Assembly (NCBI GenBank): GCA_021163175.1
Contig: JAGGXG010000070.1
Location: 1 to 6,344 of the forward strand
DNA: 6,344 bases
Reading direction: 5' to 3'
From: Thermoplasmata archaeon
Lineage (GTDB): Archaea > Thermoplasmatota > E2 > UBA202 > JdFR-43
Shown here: in pieces, positions 4,340 to 6,344 of the stretch
Numbering within the stretch: the stretch's first letter is position 1
Layout of the letters: each line of letters begins with the position of its first letter
Translations under genes and position numbers: made by a program
The notes under the pieces: model-generated
Told to the model about the DNA's origin: nothing
The model's input: only the letters and a program-made list of their open reading frames with translations
Database searches by the model: none

Positions 4340-6343
4340 CTATATATTTATTATCCATGCCTCTTCTTTTGCTATTGCAACATTTCCTGCTTCATCATAT
4401 GCCTTTGCCATGATTTCATGCTTTCCTATCACTATTTCATTCCATTGCCATGAATATGGTGTGCTTTGCATTGTAGCTTTTAACTCGCCATCAATGTAAA
4501 ATTCAACTTTTTCAATGCCAATGTTGTCATTTGCAGCTATTTCAACAAATGCTTTTCCAATGATTATGGTATTCTTCAATGGAATCAATTTCCTTCCAAA
4601 CACATAAAGATAATTTGAAGGCTTCTTGAATGAAATCTGTGGAGCAGTTTTATCTATTTTTATTTCCTTTGTCTTTATCGATTCTTTATTTCCATATTCA
4701 TCAATGGAATAGAATGAAATAACATGCTTTCCATCGCTGCCTATCTTAATTGAGCTTTCATATTTCATCCATTTTCCATCATCGATTCTGTAATATGTTG
4801 CATTTATTCCTGCATCATCATATGCTTCAAATGATATTGTTACAATGCTTCTATACCATCCATTGTTTCCATCTGGTTGCAATGGATTAAGTATAACGAG
4901 AGTTGTTGGAGATAAGCTTTCAACAACTTCTATGCAAATGCTCACAACACTTGTTTTTAGACCATTTTCATCCTTTCCATAGTAATATATGAAATGTCTG
5001 CCTAACGGAAGATTAAAGCAATCTTTGTATTCCTCCCATCCCTCATCATCTATTTGATAGAATAGCTCTATGATGCCATTGCTGATGAGCAAATCCATAT
5101 CGAAGCATATTTTTGTTTCAGGTGTTACAAGCCATCGCGTCCCATTCCGTTCATAGCTTCCATTGAATTTTATTGTAACCCATGGCTCTGGCAATTCTGG
5201 TGGCTTAGGTGGAGAAGGTGGATAAATAATTCTTATTCTCTTTGTTACATTTGCAGTTGCTCCATCATCATCAGTAACAACGAGGGTAACATTATATTTT
5301 CCAGCCTTTTCATAAGAATGATAAACAATCTTTCCATATGCTATGCTTCCATCTCCAAAATACCATGTATAGTTTACAATGCTTCCATCACTATCATAAG
5401 ACAATGAGGCATCGAATGTAATGTTTTGCCCAATTTTTGGAATTACTGGATGCCATGAGAAGTTCACAACAGGAGGAAGATTCACGCTGTTTATTGTTAT
5501 TGTTACTGTTGCAATATTTGAATAATTTGTTCCATCATATGCTTTGTATGTGAATGAATCTGTTCCATAATAATTTGCATTTGGAGTATAAACAAATGAG
5601 CCATCTGAATTGAATGTTAGGCTTCCATGGCTTGGATTGCTTGTCAAAACTGCAGTCAATGCATCGCCATCAACATCATTATCATTTGCCAGTACTCCCG
5701 GAGCATCTATAACAAGAGTCGTATCCTCGTCTGTAGTATAGTTGTCATCGTTTGCTACTGGAGCATCATTTAATGGATTTACTGTTATATTCACATAAGC
5801 AACATTTGATGTTGCTCCATCATCATCCTTGATGGTATAGCTAAATTCATCATATCCATAGTAATTTTCATCTGGAATATATGTTATGGTTCCATTTGCA
5901 TTTATAATTGCATTTCCATGAGTTGGAGAAGTTATTATAGCAATAGATGAAAGATTCAAAATTCCATCGGTATCGTGGTCATTTGCAGAAACATTTATCA
6001 CTATGCCTGTGTCCTCATCTGTTATAGCAGTATCATTTATAGCTACTGGAGGAACATTTGAAACAGTGATGCTCTTTATTGTTGTATCTGTAGCTCCATC
6101 ATCATCTGTTACTGTTAGAGTTACATCATAAGTTCCATCATCTGCATATCTATGTTGCGGATTTTGTTCATAGCTTATGCTTCCATCTCCAAAATTCCAT
6201 GTATAATTTACAATGCTTCCATCTGAATCGTAGCTTAAATCAGTGAATGAAATTGTATCCATATCAGTTGGATTCATTGGCGAGTATGTGAAATTAGCTA
6301 CTGGAGGAACATTTGGATTGAAATAATTTTCCCAAGGCTTCAT
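4340..6343 (-). CDS. Large extracellular PKD/cadherin-like/Ig-like repeat protein, C-terminal part
   Basis: Secreted or surface-layer-type protein of unknown specific role. The first in-frame ATG is at 6343, the window edge, and its N-terminus (KPWENYFNP) is not a signal peptide, so the gene very probably continues upstream. Over the 667 visible residues the domain order is: PKD (about 12-96, with YTWNFGDG), two cadherin-like/VCBS-type repeats (about 97-190 and 194-286, with DEDT, calcium-type NDNDVDGD and NYYG), a second PKD (about 289-374, YTWYFGDG), a proline-rich linker (375-388), two Ig-like domains resembling OmpL47 (about 389-474 and 478-565, with YRIDDGKW and DEYGNKES), and a final bacterial Ig-like domain (566-660, VEFYIDGE). 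I count 17 N-glycosylation sequons (N-x-S/T), all before residue 517. No transmembrane helix or PGF-CTERM-like sorting tail is visible. It converges on rps14 with 15 bp between stop codons. Adhesion, or cell-surface carbohydrate or protein binding, is inferred. Confidence 0.88.
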   Translation of the reverse strand: MKPWENYFNPNVPPVANFTYSPMNPTDMDTISFTDLSYDSDGSIVNYTWNFGDGSISYEQNPQHRYADDGTYDVTLTVTDDDGATDTTIKSITVSNVPPVAINDTAITDEDTGIVINVSANDHDTDGILNLSSIAIITSPTHGNAIINANGTITYIPDENYYGYDEFSYTIKDDDGATSNVAYVNITVNPLNDAPVANDDNYTTDEDTTLVIDAPGVLANDNDVDGDALTAVLTSNPSHGSLTFNSDGSFVYTPNANYYGTDSFTYKAYDGTNYSNIATVTITINSVNLPPVVNFSWHPVIPKIGQNITFDASLSYDSDGSIVNYTWYFGDGSIAYGKIVYHSYEKAGKYNVTLVVTDDDGATANVTKRIRIIYPPSPPKPPELPEPWVTIKFNGSYERNGTRWLVTPETKICFDMDLLISNGIIELFYQIDDEGWEEYKDCFNLPLGRHFIYYYGKDENGLKTSVVSICIEVVESLSPTTLVILNPLQPDGNNGWYRSIVTISFEAYDDAGINATYYRIDDGKWMKYESSIKIGSDGKHVISFYSIDEYGNKESIKTKEIKIDKTAPQISFKKPSNYLYVFGRKLIPLKNTIIIGKAFVEIAANDNIGIEKVEFYIDGELKATMQSTPYSWQWNEIVIGKHEIMAKAYDEAGNVAIAKEEAWIINI
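5342..5389 (-). repeat. DNA repeat inside PKD domain 2
   Basis: This 48-bp stretch encodes the DSDGSIVNYTWYFGDGSIAY region and matches 6176-6223 at 46 of 48 bases. The nucleotide identity includes synonymous positions, pointing to recent duplication or gene conversion between the two PKD domains. Confidence 0.75.
6176..6223 (-). repeat. DNA repeat inside PKD domain 1
   Basis: This is the partner of 5342-5389, encoding the corresponding segment of the first PKD domain with two base differences. The two cadherin-like repeats between the copies are much more divergent at DNA level. Confidence 0.75.
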
Positions 6344-6344
6344 C

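Noticed and set aside
4254..4499. Plus-strand open frame starting inside rps14
   Set aside because: It runs through rps14 in another frame and then antisense through the PKD-protein gene, so it is a chance frame.
4340..6343. Very frequent TTCCAT on the plus strand across the right third of the window
   Set aside because: It is irregularly spaced and explained by ATGGAA-containing codon pairs for Gly, Ser, Asp and Asn in a repetitive protein; it is not a CRISPR array or an uptake-signal array.

Overview
The window is archaeal chromosome, AT-rich by eye (roughly 35-40% GC). Evidence for this is an archaeal/eukaryotic-type class-1 release factor (aRF1), an S4e protein, archaeal-type L5 and zinc-ribbon S14, and TATA-like boxes about 24-28 nt upstream of several start codons, the spacing of leaderless or short-leader archaeal transcripts. 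The release factor, the split spc-type ribosomal genes and a large PKD/cadherin-like surface protein suggest a euryarchaeal or Thermoplasmatota-like organism. That placement is inference; no 16S or other decisive marker is present.

Layout. 1-34 (-): possible first codons of a divergent, unidentified gene. 35-172: promoter region with two near-identical direct repeats. 173-1387 (+): aRF1. 1378-2046 (-): pyrE, whose 3' end overlaps that of aRF1 by 10 bp. 2039-2743 (-): pyrF, which precedes pyrE in an overlapping two-gene operon. 2744-2956: divergent promoter region with an inverted pair of a 22-bp motif, one copy upstream of each TATA box. 2957-4324 (+): rps4e-rpl5-rps14, a three-gene piece of the archaeal spc ribosomal operon with overlapping genes. 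4340-6343 (-): C-terminal part of a large extracellular PKD/cadherin-like/Ig-like protein that runs off the right edge and converges on rps14.

How the genes work together. aRF1 and the three ribosomal proteins serve translation. PyrF and PyrE carry out the last two steps of UMP synthesis. The pyrFE operon and the ribosomal fragment leave a shared intergenic region in opposite directions, and each has the same upstream motif at the same distance from its TATA box, which suggests joint control of pyrimidine supply and ribosome synthesis.

The most notable points are: (1) rps14 has no ATG, GTG or TTG available and appears to start at ATA, in an ATAG overlap with the rpl5 stop behind a strong Shine-Dalgarno sequence; (2) the paired 22-bp promoter motif; (3) PyrE and PyrF both depart from the textbook active-site motifs; (4) the ribosomal operon is cut on both sides.
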